Origin: Blastocatellia bacterium
GTDB lineage: Bacteria; Acidobacteriota; Blastocatellia; Pyrinomonadales; Pyrinomonadaceae
Direction: 5' to 3'
Assembly: GCA_016789265.1 (NCBI GenBank)
Contig: JAEUQK010000038.1
Span: forward strand, 1-60,367
DNA length: 60,367 nucleotides
Every line of letters starts with the position of its first letter. Position 1 is the stretch's first letter. The notes under the pieces were generated by a model. It did no database searches. It was not told where the DNA came from and saw only the letters and a program-made list of their open reading frames with translations. Position numbers and translations under genes: made by a program. This document shows, one piece after another, positions 1-7,732 of the stretch.

Positions 1-38
1 AGTTTTCCGTAGTTCATAGAAAATTTGAATTGTTTAAA

Positions 39-77
39 CTTGCGGGAGTTTAGCCCAGGTTGACTCAAGTCCGCAAG
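39..77. repeat. Weak inverted repeat at the window edge
   Basis: A 7-base arm at 39-45 (CTTGCGG) is matched by its complement at 71-77 (CCGCAAG) across a 25-base loop. It lies just past the stop of the small minus-strand gene ending at 118. It could be a loose transcript-end structure, but there is no T-run and the loop is long, so a terminator call is not supported. Confidence 0.2.
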
Positions 78-117
78 CTTCAACTTGTTAAAATCAAAGA
101 ATACTCGGGTGCAGCGG

Positions 118-468
118 TTATGAGCTCACCCGCTTTCTCAATGGCGGTTTTTTTAACTTCACAAATTGAATTACCAGAGGCCTTAACCTGATACCACTGC
201 GCCAATAGTATCTTAGTTCGACCCGAAAACACCGATCTCTAACCTGCGTACGACAAAAGTGTCCGTGTTTTCGGAGGCCGTAATACGCCCGTATGCGTCC
301 CTTATATCGTCTAGGGCCTTGGTTTCTTTCCCGAAACACGCCATTCCAGTTTCTCCCTTGTTTCTGAACATGTCCATTGCCGGTCTGTGCCCTGATCAGG
401 GTTCCACCAGGAACTATGGCAAGCATGACCGTCAAGAAAGTCGCGAAAAATGCCACTCTTCTTCTCAT
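118..468 (-). CDS. Small basic secreted protein, function unknown
   Basis: A protein of about 116 residues starting at the ATG at 468. An upstream in-frame start at 576 exists, but the hydrophobic stretch begins right after MRRR at 468, giving a normal signal peptide (MRRRVAFFATFLTVMLAIVP, cleavage near RAQ-TG). The mature part is very rich in Arg, Lys and aromatic residues, with short blocks such as RTQV, RYYWR and RYKGR, and has two Cys. I recognise no domain. An alternative frame over 200-350 also gives a protein-like reading that hits a stop, so a frameshift in either frame cannot be excluded. It is transcribed divergently from the acylase at 603. Confidence 0.5.
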   Translation of the reverse strand: MRRRVAFFATFLTVMLAIVPGGTLIRAQTGNGHVQKQGRNWNGVFRERNQGPRRYKGRIRAYYGLRKHGHFCRTQVRDRCFRVELRYYWRSGIRLRPLVIQFVKLKKPPLRKRVSS

Positions 469-602
469 ATCGTTCCCCTTTGCTCGATATTCGTTTCCAA
501 TTCGATTACACTTCGGTTGCGATCCCAAACTGCTAAGACCGTGCGTAAGACGCAAGGTAGCCATCACTTTCAGCACTTTTCGAAATGGAGCGACGTTGAG
601 AT

Positions 603-2936
603 ATGTTTCGTCAGTCGGTAATTCTGTTTGTTTTCAGTACAGTTCTAGGGCTCAGTCCGTATGTCGTTAAAGCACAAAGCATTTTTCAGGTCGCCGGTGT
701 AAAAGGTCCGGTGACGGTCACGCGCGATGCGCGGTCGATACCCTACATAACGGCGGCGAATGACGCAGACCTTTATTTCGTGCAAGGGTACGTGACGGCA
801 AGCGACCGTCTTTGGCAGATGGACTTGATGAGAAGGGTCGCAAGGGGCGAAACAGCGGAGATATTCGGAAAGGCGGGATTGGAGGAAGACAAGCGCTGGC
901 GTCGATTCGGATTTGCCGGCATCGCAGAGGAGAGCGTCAAATTTCTTACGCCCGAACTAAGGTCCGCCCTGGAGAATTACGCTGCAGGCGTAAATGCCTA
1001 TGTTGCAAGCCTGAATGAAGCCGACCTTCCAATTGAATTTAAGATACTTCAATACAAACCTCGGGCTTGGACGCCGGCCGATTCGATCGTGATCGGAAAG
1101 ATCCTCGCCGATGCGTTAAGTTCGACTTGGCGTCAGGACCTGTTAAAGGCATCGCTCCTTTCGCTCCCAAAAGATAAATTTGATGATGTCAGTCGAATAG
1201 TAACCAAATACGACGTATTGATGTTCGGAAGGGACGTACCCAAAGATAAAGCGCAGGGTGCCGCGTATCGAGATCCGGTTCCGGTGTCCGATGCCTTACT
1301 TGCAATGGCGGACGAAGAGGACTCCGTTCGTAGAATGTCTCTTTCCAGGGCCGGATTTTATGCTGACGAGTTGGCTGCGAGTAACAATTGGGTGATATCC
1401 GGAAAGCGAACTGCCAATGGGAAGGCAATGCTCGCCAATGACCCTCACCTGCAGGCGACCGCTCCCGGGATCTGGTATCTAGCCTACCTAGAAGCGCCCG
1501 GACTAAAGGTAGCAGGTGTAACCGTTCCCGGTGCCCCTGGCATCGTGCTGGGTCATAACGATCAGATCGCTTGGGGGGCGACAAATGTCGGACCTGACGT
1601 TCAGGATATATACGTTGAAACGATAGACGATGCGGGAAAGGTAAAGACCCCTATGGGCTTGGCCCCGGCAAGGATACGCCGCGAAGAAATAAAGGTACGA
1701 TCAAACCCGCTGAAGCCGGAGACTGAGATCGTAAGTCTTGATGTTACAGAAACACCAAACGGTGTCGTGATCTTAGAAGAGAATGGCAAGAAATATAGCT
1801 TGAAATGGACAGCACGTGATCCAAAGAACGCTGATTTCGGGGCGTTTTTTATGTTGAATCGTGCCCGAAATTGGGACGAATTCAATGCGGCATTAAAGAC
1901 GTACACCGGTGCTTCACAGAATTTTGTTTATGCCGATGTTGCTGGGAACATCGGATGGCACATAGCCGGTGCGATCCCGACCAGGCGCAAAGGGGACGGT
2001 TCATTGCCGTATGACGGATCGACCACCGATGGGGATTGGACCGGTTATATTCCCTATAACGAACTACCAAACCTTTACAACCCGCCTAGCGGTTTTATTG
2101 TGACTGCAAATCAAAGGATCGCCGGTACCGATTACAAGTATCCCCAACTCATTCGCGCATTTGCCGCACCATGGCGTGCACGCCGCCTTTACGATCTGTT
2201 GAGTAAAGAGAACAAGGCGACTATGGATTTTGTTACAAATGCGCAGCGAGATTCTTTCAACATCCCGCTTTCGCATCTCAAGGATGAGGTCATCAAAGCG
2301 GGGACAGCATCGCATGAGACGTTGGAAACACTAAAGAACTGGGATGGCCGGATGACGCCGGATTCAAGAGGAGCTCTCTTGGCGAACGAGATAAGGCTCT
2401 GTCTTGCAAGGAAGATCGCCGAAGAAAACAAAGGTATTCCCGAAGGAATGATCCGCGAGCAAATGTTGGATCGCATTTTGACCGAACGATCGGCGGCTTG
2501 GCTGCCAAGATCTTTCAAGAATTACGATGACTTTCTCAAGGGGTGTGATTCGGAAGCGGTTGCTGAACTTCCAAAGAAATTTGGAGCTGATCCACAGAAG
2601 TGGGTTTGGGGAACCTTTATGACCTCGCGTTTTCCCCATCCGCTGGCGGCTGCACCTTTGATCGGGATGCAGTTTGCTACACCGTCGATTGGTATCGAGG
2701 GCAGCGGCCAGACACCCAACGTTGCCTCGGCGGTTTCAATGAGATTCGTGGCAAGTCCTGGAAACTGGGATTCGACGAGACATGTCATTCCACTTGGCCA
2801 GAGCGGTGATCCAAAGTCGCCGAATTTCAAGGATCAGTTCGATCTATGGCGAACCGGAACGCCTGCTATATTTCCGTTTTCAAAAGAGGCGATAGATAAG
2901 GCAACTGTATCGAAGAGCGAATTCAGGCCGAGATAG
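603..2936 (+). CDS. Penicillin acylase family protein (Ntn-hydrolase)
   Basis: A 777-residue periplasmic amidase of the penicillin G acylase/acyl-homoserine lactone acylase superfamily. These enzymes are made as one chain and cut themselves so that a Ser becomes the new N-terminus and nucleophile. A signal peptide covers about residues 1-24 (VKA-QS). The alpha chain follows, with the usual DADLYFVQGYVTASDRLWQM block. The expected cleavage site is ASNNWVISG, making Ser260 the nucleophile, and the beta chain continues with ANDPHL and the GHNDQIAWG block. Length and order match the family. The substrate cannot be read from sequence; penicillins, AHLs, N-acyl peptides and lipid amides are all possible. 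It ends 14 bases from the convergent ruvX stop. Confidence 0.93.
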   Translation: MFRQSVILFVFSTVLGLSPYVVKAQSIFQVAGVKGPVTVTRDARSIPYITAANDADLYFVQGYVTASDRLWQMDLMRRVARGETAEIFGKAGLEEDKRWRRFGFAGIAEESVKFLTPELRSALENYAAGVNAYVASLNEADLPIEFKILQYKPRAWTPADSIVIGKILADALSSTWRQDLLKASLLSLPKDKFDDVSRIVTKYDVLMFGRDVPKDKAQGAAYRDPVPVSDALLAMADEEDSVRRMSLSRAGFYADELAASNNWVISGKRTANGKAMLANDPHLQATAPGIWYLAYLEAPGLKVAGVTVPGAPGIVLGHNDQIAWGATNVGPDVQDIYVETIDDAGKVKTPMGLAPARIRREEIKVRSNPLKPETEIVSLDVTETPNGVVILEENGKKYSLKWTARDPKNADFGAFFMLNRARNWDEFNAALKTYTGASQNFVYADVAGNIGWHIAGAIPTRRKGDGSLPYDGSTTDGDWTGYIPYNELPNLYNPPSGFIVTANQRIAGTDYKYPQLIRAFAAPWRARRLYDLLSKENKATMDFVTNAQRDSFNIPLSHLKDEVIKAGTASHETLETLKNWDGRMTPDSRGALLANEIRLCLARKIAEENKGIPEGMIREQMLDRILTERSAAWLPRSFKNYDDFLKGCDSEAVAELPKKFGADPQKWVWGTFMTSRFPHPLAAAPLIGMQFATPSIGIEGSGQTPNVASAVSMRFVASPGNWDSTRHVIPLGQSGDPKSPNFKDQFDLWRTGTPAIFPFSKEAIDKATVSKSEFRPR

Positions 2937-2950
2937 TTTCGGGTTGCAGT

Positions 2951-3427
2951 TTACTCATTGATCCGCCCGAGAAAATCTGAAAGAATGATCGTCGCGGCCT
3001 CACTGTCGACCAAATTCGAGGTGGTTCGGCGATCGTGTCCTTTTTGCCACAACCGGCCTCTTGCCTCGTAGCTCGTTGCTCGTTCATCCTGAAGGAATAC
3101 CGGAACCTCGAGGGAAAGTGCGAAATTTCGTGCAAGCCTCCGGGCTTCATGGAACATGGGTGTTTCTTCACCGTCGAAACCAAATGGCAAACCTATTACC
3201 AGGCCTTTGGCATCGAAATCTGAGATCAGCCCGCGAACCGAAAGGAGCAGCTTTTTCCAGGATGTTCGCAGGATCGGGTCAAGCGGTGTTGCGACGATTC
3301 GCATTTTATCGGTGATGGCAACACCTATCCGTTTGGTTCCAAGGTCCAATGCGAGTAGTCTTCCTGACGCGGGAACACGAGAAATGTCTGCAAAATCAGC
3401 GTGATTGTCTGTTTCTTTTTGTTGCAC
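2951..3427 (-). CDS. ruvX: Putative pre-16S rRNA nuclease / Holliday junction resolvase-like RuvX (YqgF)
   Basis: 158 residues of the YqgF/RuvX RNase H-like family, a near-universal bacterial protein that trims the 16S rRNA 5' end and was earlier proposed as a junction resolvase. The first acidic motif is LALDLGTKRIGVA (about residues 27-39), the middle beta strand is LVIGLP, and the third block is LQDERATSYEA with the conserved D-E-R-x-T/S. The C-terminal VDSEAATIIL carries the last Asp. About 20 residues before the core look poorly conserved, so the real start could be a little downstream. It is divergent from the S41 homologue at 3523 and convergent with the acylase. Confidence 0.93.
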   Translation of the reverse strand: MQQKETDNHADFADISRVPASGRLLALDLGTKRIGVAITDKMRIVATPLDPILRTSWKKLLLSVRGLISDFDAKGLVIGLPFGFDGEETPMFHEARRLARNFALSLEVPVFLQDERATSYEARGRLWQKGHDRRTTSNLVDSEAATIILSDFLGRINE

Positions 3428-3522
3428 TGCGGTCTCTGATATCGGATAATTTCGTAATTGCCAAGAACTCTGGATTTTGCCCGAACGTATAGTCTAGCAG
3501 TTATTTAATTAAGAGGTACCTA

Positions 3523-4827
3523 ATGTCTTTTCGCGGAAAAATGTCGATCTTGGTCTTTTCGTCGTTCATCGCTCTTTATGCGGTCGTCGGCGGAATGCTT
3601 AGTCCCTGGACTCGTGCACAACAGCCGATAAACGATGCCGGGGCTCAGATGCGTATCTTCGAATCGGTCTTGCAGCATATCCAGAACGATTATGTTGACG
3701 AACCGAACCTCGAAAAAGTACGGCTTGGCGCGCTTCGCGGATTGGCTGGCGGTCTGGATCCGTATTCGTCATATTTGACCGCTGATCAGGTCAAGGAGTT
3801 CAATTCGGCTAAGTCCACAAGCAAGGCTGGCATTGGGGCCGAGTTTTCCCAGGTTTCACTTTATCTTTACGTCGTCTCGGTGACGAAAGGCTCAACCGCT
3901 GAGAAAGCGGGGCTTAAGGCCGGCGATGTGATTGAATACATCGAGAACAAAGCGACACGCGATATTTCCTTATACGATGCTAAACAATTGATCATGGGCG
4001 AACCCGGATCGACAGTAAATCTCAGGGTCTTGCGCTCTGGAGAAAAGCCTCAAACGATCAAGGTAACCCGCTCAGCAGTTGCTACGCCGCCTGTCGAAAC
4101 AAAGATCGAACCGGGTAAGATCGGGCTAATTAAGGTCTTCAGCCTTTCCGCCGGAGAGGCCGGCGATATTCGTAGTGCCGTTCAGGGAATGACGAAGCAA
4201 GGCGTTCAAAAGATAGTACTTGATCTGCGCGGTGTTGCTACGGGCACTATAGACGACGGTGCTGCCGTCGCGAATATATTCATACGCGAAGGCGAGATCG
4301 CAAAGGTGATCGGCCGTGAAAACAAGGTCACCAAGGTGTACACTGCAGATTCGTCAAAGGCTATCTTCGAAGGCCAGATAAATGTTCTTATCGACCTTGG
4401 TACCGCGGGAGCCTCAGAGGTAGTTGCTTCGGCGATTCTTGAGCGTAAGCGGGGTGAAGTTGTGGGCGAGCGAAGTTTTGGCGCCGGTACGGAGCAGCAA
4501 TTATTTACGCTTCGCGGCGGCGATGGCCTGTTGTTGACCACGGCCAAATGGGCGTCGGCTTCGGGCGTTCCATTTCTCGGCGAGGACCGCAATTCCACGG
4601 GAGTCAAGCCTTCGGTTGAAGTCAAACGTCCCGATACGCCTGAACCGCTTGAAGTGGAGGAACTTATCGATCAGCAGGATCAGCAAAATCAGAACCCGCA
4701 ACCATCTGCGTCACCTGCCGTTCCTGCAGACAAGACAAAACCTGTAATTGAAGACCTGCAATTGAAAAAGGCTCTTGAACTTCTACAGGATAAGGCGCTG
4801 CCCGCAAAGACCGGAATCGCTGAATAG
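3523..4827 (+). CDS. CtpA-like S41 peptidase homologue lacking catalytic Ser and Lys (probable pseudoprotease)
   Basis: 434 residues: an N-terminal signal or anchor helix (residues 8-27), a helical region, a PDZ domain (about 105-190), and the S41 core. C-terminal processing proteases use a Ser in the SASASE motif and a Lys 25 residues later in TFGKG. Here the matching stretch reads GTAGASE (Gly296 where Ser is needed) and RSFGAG (Ala321 where Lys is needed), with the 25-residue spacing kept. The fold therefore looks intact but the dyad is gone. The C-terminal tail after about residue 375 is Gln/Pro/Asp-rich. A likely ribosome site (AAGAGG) precedes the ATG. Inference: a non-catalytic PDZ scaffold, adaptor or decoy; compare the active-looking paralogue at 17378-19099. 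Confidence 0.88.
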   Translation: MSFRGKMSILVFSSFIALYAVVGGMLSPWTRAQQPINDAGAQMRIFESVLQHIQNDYVDEPNLEKVRLGALRGLAGGLDPYSSYLTADQVKEFNSAKSTSKAGIGAEFSQVSLYLYVVSVTKGSTAEKAGLKAGDVIEYIENKATRDISLYDAKQLIMGEPGSTVNLRVLRSGEKPQTIKVTRSAVATPPVETKIEPGKIGLIKVFSLSAGEAGDIRSAVQGMTKQGVQKIVLDLRGVATGTIDDGAAVANIFIREGEIAKVIGRENKVTKVYTADSSKAIFEGQINVLIDLGTAGASEVVASAILERKRGEVVGERSFGAGTEQQLFTLRGGDGLLLTTAKWASASGVPFLGEDRNSTGVKPSVEVKRPDTPEPLEVEELIDQQDQQNQNPQPSASPAVPADKTKPVIEDLQLKKALELLQDKALPAKTGIAE

Positions 4828-4849
4828 AGATCTTTCCATCCCTTTAGCT

Positions 4850-4880
4850 AAAGCCGGCCTTAATGCCGGCTTTGCTTTTT
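4850..4880 (+). terminator. Rho-independent terminator after the S41 homologue
   Basis: AAAGCCGGC, a 6-base loop (CTTAAT), then GCCGGCTTT: a perfect 9-bp stem followed by GCTTTTT. It lies 23 bases after the stop of the S41 homologue and separates it from the acetyltransferase gene. Confidence 0.85.
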
Positions 4881-4926
4881 CGGTAAATCTTGTTGTCAGC
4901 TGAGAACGCTGTTAGAATCACGTTTA

Positions 4927-5385
4927 ATGGCTGAGCCAAATTACGCCGTACGGCCCCTGCGCGAGTCTGACCTGAACGAGTGGTTTCGGCTAAGAAAGCT
5001 CCTGTGGGATGAGAATGAGGATGAAGATCACAAGGCGGAGATGCTGGATATTCTCGGACATGCGGATTCTCAGCTTGTTCTTGTCGCTGATTCCGGAAAC
5101 GGACGCTTGATCGGGTTTTTAGAGGCAAGTATCAGGCCGTTTGTCGAGGACTGCGTTTCCGATCATGTAGGATATTTGGAAGGTTGGTACGTAGAGCCGG
5201 ATCTGAGGAGAAACGGCATTGGCAGTGAACTCGTTAGATTCGCCGAACGGTGGGCAAAGCAAAAGGGCTGCATCGAAATGGCATCCGACGCAGAAGTTGG
5301 GAATGACAGCAGCCTTGCGGCACACACCCGTCTCGGTTATGAGGAGACCTCGAGATTGATCCATCTTAGAAAAGACCTTGGTTAG
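4927..5385 (+). CDS. GNAT acetyltransferase resembling aminoglycoside 6'-N-acetyltransferase
   Basis: 152 residues, the usual length of AAC(6')-I enzymes. It follows their pattern closely by eye: EWFRLRKLLW near the start, an IGFLEASIR strand, VGYLEGWYVEP before the acetyl-CoA loop, the acetyl-CoA pyrophosphate motif LRRNGIGSEL (about residues 95-105), ERWAKQKGC, EMASD, and LGYEETSRLIHLRK at the end. The aligned positions (LEG.YV.P, KGC.EMASD, EET.R) are ones I recall as typical of AAC(6') rather than of RimI-type GNATs. Whether it modifies aminoglycosides is inference; environmental relatives often act on other amines. It is followed by, and overlaps by 8 bases, the next gene. Confidence 0.8.
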   Translation: MAEPNYAVRPLRESDLNEWFRLRKLLWDENEDEDHKAEMLDILGHADSQLVLVADSGNGRLIGFLEASIRPFVEDCVSDHVGYLEGWYVEPDLRRNGIGSELVRFAERWAKQKGCIEMASDAEVGNDSSLAAHTRLGYEETSRLIHLRKDLG

Positions 5386-6523
5386 ATCGGCTCTACAATT
5401 AATTCGTGTCGGGCCCGTTTTGCGACGGCCGTTGCTGACATTGACTGCGATCGTATTTCTATTCGAGGTTTCGATGTATTCGCAGTCGACGGATCAGAAT
5501 TTTCCGACCCCTGTCAGGAATAATGAGATCAACGGCGTAATTAAATCCCGGGATGTTGGTGACGCGAGACTCACGACACATTTTTATACTTTCGATGGGA
5601 GCCAAGGGGACCTTTTTGTAAACATTCAGACATCCAATTTTGCCGGAGATCTGGATATTTTTATGATGCCGGGGCTCCGTCCGCTATCAAAGATCGTCAT
5701 TTACCCCGATCTTTCCGTTGCTGAAACAGGTCGCGTTCTATATTTGAGAAAGGCTGAGACCCTTCTATTAAGGATCGAGGGGCGTTCGCCGGGAGACGAT
5801 GATGCAACCTACCGGATCAAGTTCGCCGGCAGTTTTGTGGCTTCAAGGGCTGAGGATGTCTTGCCTCCGGAGGTGCCAAAAGCTAAGACCGACCCGGAAA
5901 CGAGCGTTCGTGTGAATTCGGTCGGTACGATAATCGAGATCATTCCAAAGGTGACTTCAAGTGCGAAAGCGGTCGAGACGGCCGTTATCGATGCGGCGAA
6001 ATCTGGTGCGGATGAAAAAGATGCACCTGAAGATGCCAGAACGGTGACTGAAGCAAAGCGCATAAAGGTTCCTAAAGAAGAAAAAACGGCACCACCCAAG
6101 ACAGAAGTGATCGTTTCTGATCCACTTGAAAGCAAGACGAAGGAGGGAAGCCCAAAGGTCTCGGCAAAAGTGACTCCTGGGAGGCGAAATCGAACTGCAG
6201 GCAAAGCCAAACCGGCTGCTAAGGGAACGACCGAAGAAGTTGCGAAAACTGAGAATCCGAAAGTTTTGCCGGTTGAAACTCCCTCGGTACCGACAAGCCG
6301 GCCGCCGCGCAAGAAGCTTCCCGTCCCAAGAGAGGAAAAGCCGGTAGATCCGATGGCGAATATCCGGTTGGTGATCCGGTTCAAAGATGGGAGCGTTATC
6401 GAAAGGCCAATGACCGAGGTCTTCAGATTCAGTGTCGAGCGCGCTATTTTGACTGTGATATCGAAAGAAGGAACTATTGGACGCTATAAGATGACAGATA
6501 TCCTGGGCGTTACTATTGAATAG
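5378..6523 (+). CDS. Secreted PPC-like domain protein with low-complexity linker
   Basis: 381 residues if it starts at the TTG at 5378, which overlaps the acetyltransferase stop and suggests translational coupling. Other in-frame TTG codons and an ATG at 5474 exist, but the ATG would remove the signal sequence (LLTLTAIVFLFEVS). Residues about 45-150 form a beta-rich module with HFYTFDGSQGDLFVNI and GDLDIF, like bacterial pre-peptidase C-terminal domains. A Lys/Pro/Glu/Thr-rich linker of about 180 residues follows. The last 55 residues (VIRFKDGSVIERP) form a small beta domain ending in GRYKMTDILGV. No catalytic motif is visible; probably a cell-envelope or extracellular binding protein. Confidence 0.75.
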   Translation: MVRSALQLIRVGPVLRRPLLTLTAIVFLFEVSMYSQSTDQNFPTPVRNNEINGVIKSRDVGDARLTTHFYTFDGSQGDLFVNIQTSNFAGDLDIFMMPGLRPLSKIVIYPDLSVAETGRVLYLRKAETLLLRIEGRSPGDDDATYRIKFAGSFVASRAEDVLPPEVPKAKTDPETSVRVNSVGTIIEIIPKVTSSAKAVETAVIDAAKSGADEKDAPEDARTVTEAKRIKVPKEEKTAPPKTEVIVSDPLESKTKEGSPKVSAKVTPGRRNRTAGKAKPAAKGTTEEVAKTENPKVLPVETPSVPTSRPPRKKLPVPREEKPVDPMANIRLVIRFKDGSVIERPMTEVFRFSVERAILTVISKEGTIGRYKMTDILGVTIE

Positions 6524-7211
6524 CCGATCCCTGGGTAATATTCTGACGTAAGCGAGTCACAAGTTCACTTGCCGCCCCAAGCTGTTCAAGTTCGGTCAAA
6601 GTTCTCTCAGCTTCCTGCCTTTCCCCTTTCCTAAGATGAGAGATTCCAAGGTAATAGATGGTAGTGGAGCTTTTGGGGTCGATCTGTAGTGCTTTCTTAT
6701 ATTCTAAGATGGCGCGATCGTAATCGGGCTGTTTTCGTTCTACAAAGGTCGTCCCGAGATCAGTGAGGGCATTCACATTTCTCGGGTCAATTTGAAGAGC
6801 CTTTGAGTAATAGACTTCGGCCTCTTCAAATCTCTGTGAATCGAAGAGAGCGTTTGCAAGAACGACGTTTGCCTGGAGATTTTCACCGTTTAACGCGATA
6901 CCGCGCTTGTAAAACTCTATCGCTTTATCAAACTTCCCGATCTGGGCGTACATGTCTCCCGCAAGCATCTGGGCCGCGAAATTGTTGGGCTCTTTCTCTG
7001 CCTTTTCGAGAGTCTGAGTAACATCTGCTTGCATCCCGCCGAGCTGCGAGCCGGTGTTGTTCGGGTTTGGAGACAGGGAAGTGCCCGTATCAGCTGCAGA
7101 TAGTGACGAGGGTGCTGTTACTGCTTCGCGGTTCAGGGAGTTTGCCGCAAAGAAACCGGCGACAAGACCGATCAGGATGCCGCCGAAGCCATATATCAAT
7201 TTACCTTGCAT
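6513..7211 (-). CDS. Membrane-anchored TPR protein, last gene of the cytochrome c maturation operon
   Basis: 232 residues. An N-terminal helix (IYGFGGILIGLVAGFFAANS) anchors it. After a Ser/Asn/Thr linker come four to five TPR units (from about residue 75), for example AGDMYAQIGKFDKAIEFYKRGI and YYLGISHLRKGERQEAE. Its start ATG overlaps the upstream stop as TAATG, so it is coupled to the 165-residue protein and through it to ccsA and resB. In other bacteria, TPR proteins such as CcmI and NrfG hold unfolded apocytochrome c; a similar role is a reasonable inference from position only. It overlaps the convergent PPC-like gene by 11 bases. Confidence 0.8.
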   Translation of the reverse strand: MQGKLIYGFGGILIGLVAGFFAANSLNREAVTAPSSLSAADTGTSLSPNPNNTGSQLGGMQADVTQTLEKAEKEPNNFAAQMLAGDMYAQIGKFDKAIEFYKRGIALNGENLQANVVLANALFDSQRFEEAEVYYSKALQIDPRNVNALTDLGTTFVERKQPDYDRAILEYKKALQIDPKSSTTIYYLGISHLRKGERQEAERTLTELEQLGAASELVTRLRQNITQGSAIQ

Positions 7212-7708
7212 TACTGTCTTGTGCGTTTGAACCAGATGTGCTGACGGTCAGTCCTGTTTCCGTCTTTGACCGAAGTGATGCCCTGCTGATTTAGATAATA
7301 GACATCGAATTCTACCGCCGGGGCAGAGACCATTTCCCAGCCATCGCTGCCGAGTTTTGCGATCGCTTTTGAAAAGGCGACTTGATTCGCGCGCTCAAGT
7401 GCCAGTCCTCGAACCCGCGAACTATTCTCAAGTCGTTCGTCCTGAATAAACTTTGATAAGTTGACCTCTGACCGAACCTCTTCGTTCTGGCAGCCGCTAG
7501 CCTGCAGGTAACATACTTGAACTGCAGAAGAGATGACTGACGGATTATCCGCCGGAAATGGCTGAAAAGACCCGGTGATAACAGCGTATTCGAACCGTGC
7601 GGTCACATTTCGCTGCGCCTCGGCAGGTTTGTCGAACAGATATAGTCCACCAACCACAACTAAAGCCACAGATGCCGCGCCTGCGAGTATAAGGGCTATA
7701 TTTCTCAT
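7211..7708 (-). CDS. Single-pass membrane protein of unknown function in the ccs operon
   Basis: 165 residues. An N-terminal transmembrane helix or signal (IALILAGAASVALVVVGGLYLF) is followed by a soluble alpha/beta domain. The stretch AIAKLGSDGWEMVSAP resembles the short DUF4177-type motif (a helix, then GW-E-V), but the rest is unlike it. Two Cys (VCYLQASGC) might form a disulfide outside the cytoplasm. It sits 24 bases after ccsA and is coupled to the TPR gene. Its partners suggest a role in cytochrome c assembly, which is inference. Confidence 0.7.
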   Translation of the reverse strand: MRNIALILAGAASVALVVVGGLYLFDKPAEAQRNVTARFEYAVITGSFQPFPADNPSVISSAVQVCYLQASGCQNEEVRSEVNLSKFIQDERLENSSRVRGLALERANQVAFSKAIAKLGSDGWEMVSAPAVEFDVYYLNQQGITSVKDGNRTDRQHIWFKRTRQ

Positions 7709-7732
7709 GATCCCGGCCTCACCATCGGAAAT

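Noticed and set aside
5809..6384. Long minus-strand open frame (191 codons) opposite the PPC-like protein
   Set aside because: It mirrors the low-complexity Lys/Pro/Glu linker of the plus-strand gene; it has no ribosome site, and its Ser/Thr/Val-rich product looks like antisense reading.
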